Source: Candidatus Hecatellales archaeon (GTDB lineage Archaea; Thermoproteota; Bathyarchaeia; Hecatellales; Hecatellaceae). Taken from it: DNA of 7,180 nucleotides. The notes below the pieces were generated by a model. It saw nothing but the letters and a program-made list of their open reading frames with translations, was not told where the DNA came from and made no database searches. This document shows positions 5,034-7,180 of the stretch, in pieces (the first letter of the stretch is position 1; the number at the start of each line of letters is the position of its first letter). Location: assembly GCA_003662485.1 (NCBI GenBank), contig QMYD01000056.1:1-7180 (forward strand), in the 5' to 3' direction. Position numbers and translations under genes: made by a program.

Positions 5034-7180
5034 TTAACCTTCCACAGCAGCCTTAAAGGCTTGGCCAAGTGATAGCCCCCCATCACCAGGTGGAACCTTA
5101 AGGTTCACGTAAAACTTTAAGCCTCTTTCCTCAACCAGCCTCCTAAAGGTGGAAACAATGTGGTGGTTGAAGGCTACCCCACCAGTGAAGCCTACCGCCT
5201 TAACTCCAAGCCTTTCAGCTTCGGAGCAGGCTAGTTCAGCCAGGCCTTCAGCCAAATACTCCTCCACGGTGTAGGCTAGGTCTTCAACCCTAAATCTTCC
5301 AAGACCCTCCAGTAGGGCGATTATGAGGTTGGAGGTTTTCAGCGTTCCCCCCGAGATTTCCGGTTTAAGGTTTAAGATTTTTCTTCCCCGGCTGGCAGCT
5401 GCCTCAAGCTTCATGGCAGGCTCCCCCTCATAGGTTCTCCTATAGCATATACCTAGCAGGGCTGCAGCTGCGTCTAGAAGCCTACCCGTGCTCGTCGTAG
5501 CCGTGTAGCGCCGCTGCCTGAACATTTTCACTATAACCTCAGCTTCACGGTCTCCATAGGGTAGGTGGGAGGCTTGAGCTTTCAGCCACTCCTCAGCCCC
5601 ACTAAAGCCCGCCTGAGCGAGGATTCCATAAGCCATTCTCACGGGGTATAGGGCTGCGAGGTCTCCGCCTATCATGGGCTGCTCCTCTAGGTGGCCGAGC
5701 CTCCTCCACTCGTTCAGGCTGCAGTAGAGGATTTCTCCACCCCAAGCCTTCCCGTCGACACCGTAGCCGAAGCCGTCGCAGACTGCTGCCACCACCTCCC
5801 CGAGCCCGTGTTCGGCTAGGAGGCTTAGGGCGTGGGCGTGGTGGTGCTGAACCTGGATGAGGGAGCATCCAAACTCTTCCGCATGCCTCCTAGCCAGAAG
5901 GGTGGAGTTGAAGCGTGGGTGTAGGTCGCAGGCTAAAACCTCGGGTTTAACACCTGTTAGGGTGAGGAGTCTCCTCACGGTTTTCTCGAGGTATTCTACT
6001 CCCTCAACCTTTTCCACCTCTCCAACATACTGGCTTAGGAAGGCTTTGCCGTTGAAGGCTATACAGGCTGTAACGTTTTCCTCAGCCCCATAGGCTAGGG
6101 CAACTCTTCGTAGGCTTCCTCCAACCCTTATGGGTGCTGGAGCATAGCCTCGGGAGCGTCTGATGAAAACAGGCTTCCCATCAACAGGTTTAACCACGGA
6201 GTCGTCGCAGGGCTGGGCTATCCTACGCTCGTGGTGGAGGAAGTAGTCTACGAAGCCTGCCAGCTTTTTTAGGGCTTCCTCACTGGTGTAGATGATGGGT
6301 TCGGCTGGAAGGTTTCCGCTGGTCATGACGAGGGCTGGCTCTCCTCTTGCGCCTTCGAAGAGGAGGTAGTGGAGGCCTGTGTAGGGGAGCATTACCCCCA
6401 CATTGTGGAGGCCTGGAGCAATCTCCTCAGCCAAATAGTAGTCTTCAGCCTTCCTCAAAAGCACTATAGGCCTCTCAGGTGAGGTTAGAAGCTTTTCCTC
6501 AAGGCTTCCAACCTCAGCAAAGGTTTTCACGGCTTCAAGGCTTCTCGCCATGATGGCGAAGGGCTTCTGCTCCCTAAACTTAGCCTTCCTAAGCCTCCTA
6601 ACAGGCTCGGGGTTTAGGGTTGAAGTGGCAATATGGAAGCCTCCAATCCCCTTCACAGCTACAATGAAGCCTTCGGCTAGGAGTCTTCCAGCCTCGACGA
6701 AGGGGTCCTCAACCTCAATTCTCCGGCCTTCCCTATCGGTTAGGTAGGCTTTTGGGCCGCAGTTGGGGCAGGCTACGGTTTGAGCGTGAAACCTCCTATC
6801 CTCTGGGCTATTATATTCTTGGAGACATTGGGGGCACATAGGGAAATCCCTCATGGTAGTGTTAGGCCTGTCGTAGGGTAGCCTCTCAATAATGGTGTAG
6901 CGGGGCCCACAATTCGTGCAGGTAATGAAGTAGTAGCGGTGCCTACGGTTTGAGGGGTTAAAGAACTCTTCGAGGCATTGGCTGCAAATGGAGAGGTCTG
7001 GGGGGATAATGGAGCCTGCTTCACCCCTCTCCTCCGTGCTCTCAAGGATAGTAAAGCCTTTGAAGCCTTCCTCCTCCCTTACAAACTTCACGTCAAGCCT
7101 ACTTATGCTGGCTGCTGGAGGCTTCTCCTCCCCCATCCGCTGGATGAAGCTTTTCAAGCTTGCTTCATCCCCTTCCACGA
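5034..7180 (-). CDS. hypF: HypF carbamoyltransferase, N-terminus beyond the window
   Basis: HypF uses carbamoyl phosphate and ATP to make carbamoyl-AMP and moves the carbamoyl group to the C-terminal Cys of HypE. The frame is open to the window edge, where VEGDEASLKSFIQRM is the end of the acylphosphatase domain. The GTG at 7178 is therefore internal, and the catalytic Arg/Asn of that domain lie outside. Numbering from VEGD, two zinc-finger motifs follow (C65, C68, C87, C90 and C115, C118, C137, C140). A YrdC-like adenylation domain spans about 160-345, with FREQKPFAIM, TSGNLPAEPI, CDDSV and RRSRGYAP. A Kae1-like domain extends to residue 714, with VQHHHAHA (443-450), DGFGYGVDGKAWGGE (468-482), STGRLLDAAAALLG, YEGEPAMKLEAAA, GGVAFN (666-671) and GDGGLSLGQA. 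About 714 of an expected 750-770 residues are present. It is the most upstream visible gene of the minus-strand hyp operon. Confidence 0.97.
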   Translation of the reverse strand, partial: VEGDEASLKSFIQRMGEEKPPAASISRLDVKFVREEEGFKGFTILESTEERGEAGSIIPPDLSICSQCLEEFFNPSNRRHRYYFITCTNCGPRYTIIERLPYDRPNTTMRDFPMCPQCLQEYNSPEDRRFHAQTVACPNCGPKAYLTDREGRRIEVEDPFVEAGRLLAEGFIVAVKGIGGFHIATSTLNPEPVRRLRKAKFREQKPFAIMARSLEAVKTFAEVGSLEEKLLTSPERPIVLLRKAEDYYLAEEIAPGLHNVGVMLPYTGLHYLLFEGARGEPALVMTSGNLPAEPIIYTSEEALKKLAGFVDYFLHHERRIAQPCDDSVVKPVDGKPVFIRRSRGYAPAPIRVGGSLRRVALAYGAEENVTACIAFNGKAFLSQYVGEVEKVEGVEYLEKTVRRLLTLTGVKPEVLACDLHPRFNSTLLARRHAEEFGCSLIQVQHHHAHALSLLAEHGLGEVVAAVCDGFGYGVDGKAWGGEILYCSLNEWRRLGHLEEQPMIGGDLAALYPVRMAYGILAQAGFSGAEEWLKAQASHLPYGDREAEVIVKMFRQRRYTATTSTGRLLDAAAALLGICYRRTYEGEPAMKLEAAASRGRKILNLKPEISGGTLKTSNLIIALLEGLGRFRVEDLAYTVEEYLAEGLAELACSEAERLGVKAVGFTGGVAFNHHIVSTFRRLVEERGLKFYVNLKVPPGDGGLSLGQAFKAAVEG

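Noticed and set aside
5733..5780. HypF reads DGFGYG where many homologues have DGTGYG
   Set aside because: This position varies in the family (E. coli HypF has DGLGMG), so it is not a sign of lost activity.
5602..7045. Several short frames overlapping hypF (5602-5868, 5857-6093, 6550-6747, 6851-7045)
   Set aside because: All lie inside the continuous, motif-rich HypF frame and show no recognisable domains. The Cys- or Arg-rich appearance comes from reading HypF codons in another frame.
1..7180. CRISPR arrays, insertion sequences, att sites or phage genes
   Set aside because: There are no regularly spaced repeats, transposase or integrase motifs, or terminal inverted repeats. All long frames are explained by hydrogenase-related genes.

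Overview
This window is a hydrogenase locus: the tail of a membrane electron-transfer module on the + strand, followed by a complete set of six [NiFe]-hydrogenase maturation genes (hypA to hypF). Nothing here looks like a wholly new system. The genes are standard families in a compact and slightly unusual layout. The source is most likely an archaeon, probably a thermophile. HypE, HypD, HypB and HypA all read like archaeal family members, Arg is mostly AGG, and three genes start with TTG behind clear Shine-Dalgarno sequences. I cannot name a phylum from the sequence alone, and a bacterial thermophile is not excluded.

Layout. Positions 1-249 (+) hold the last 82 codons of a HybA/DsrO-like ferredoxin subunit with a C-terminal membrane anchor. 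It overlaps by 4 nt (ATGA) an NrfD/PsrC-type integral membrane subunit at 246-1253 (+). A pyrimidine-rich gap of about 270 nt follows, with no convincing gene. Then comes hypE (1527-2609, +). Its stop codon overlaps the stop codon of hypD by 4 nt on the opposite strand. The rest of the window is one minus-strand operon, read from right to left: hypF (start beyond the window), a 47-nt structured-looking spacer, hypC, hypB, hypA and hypD. The last four are packed with -8 to +15 nt between them.

How they work together. HypF (carbamoyl transfer) and HypE (dehydration to thiocyanate) make the cyanide ligands. HypC and HypD form the scaffold on which the Fe(CN)2CO unit is built and carried to the hydrogenase large-subunit precursor. 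HypA (Zn/Ni protein) and HypB (GTPase) deliver nickel. The ferredoxin plus NrfD pair would link a membrane-bound hydrogenase, presumably encoded just left of the window, to the quinone pool. That last link is inferred from gene neighbourhood, because no hydrogenase structural subunit or maturation protease lies in the window.

Points worth a second look: a candidate alternative-hairpin leader in front of hypC; strong over-representation of the hexamer AAGCCT/AGGCTT in both orientations; the 4-nt convergent overlap of hypE and hypD; an insertion between the two HypE domains; and the unexplained gap between nrfD and hypE.
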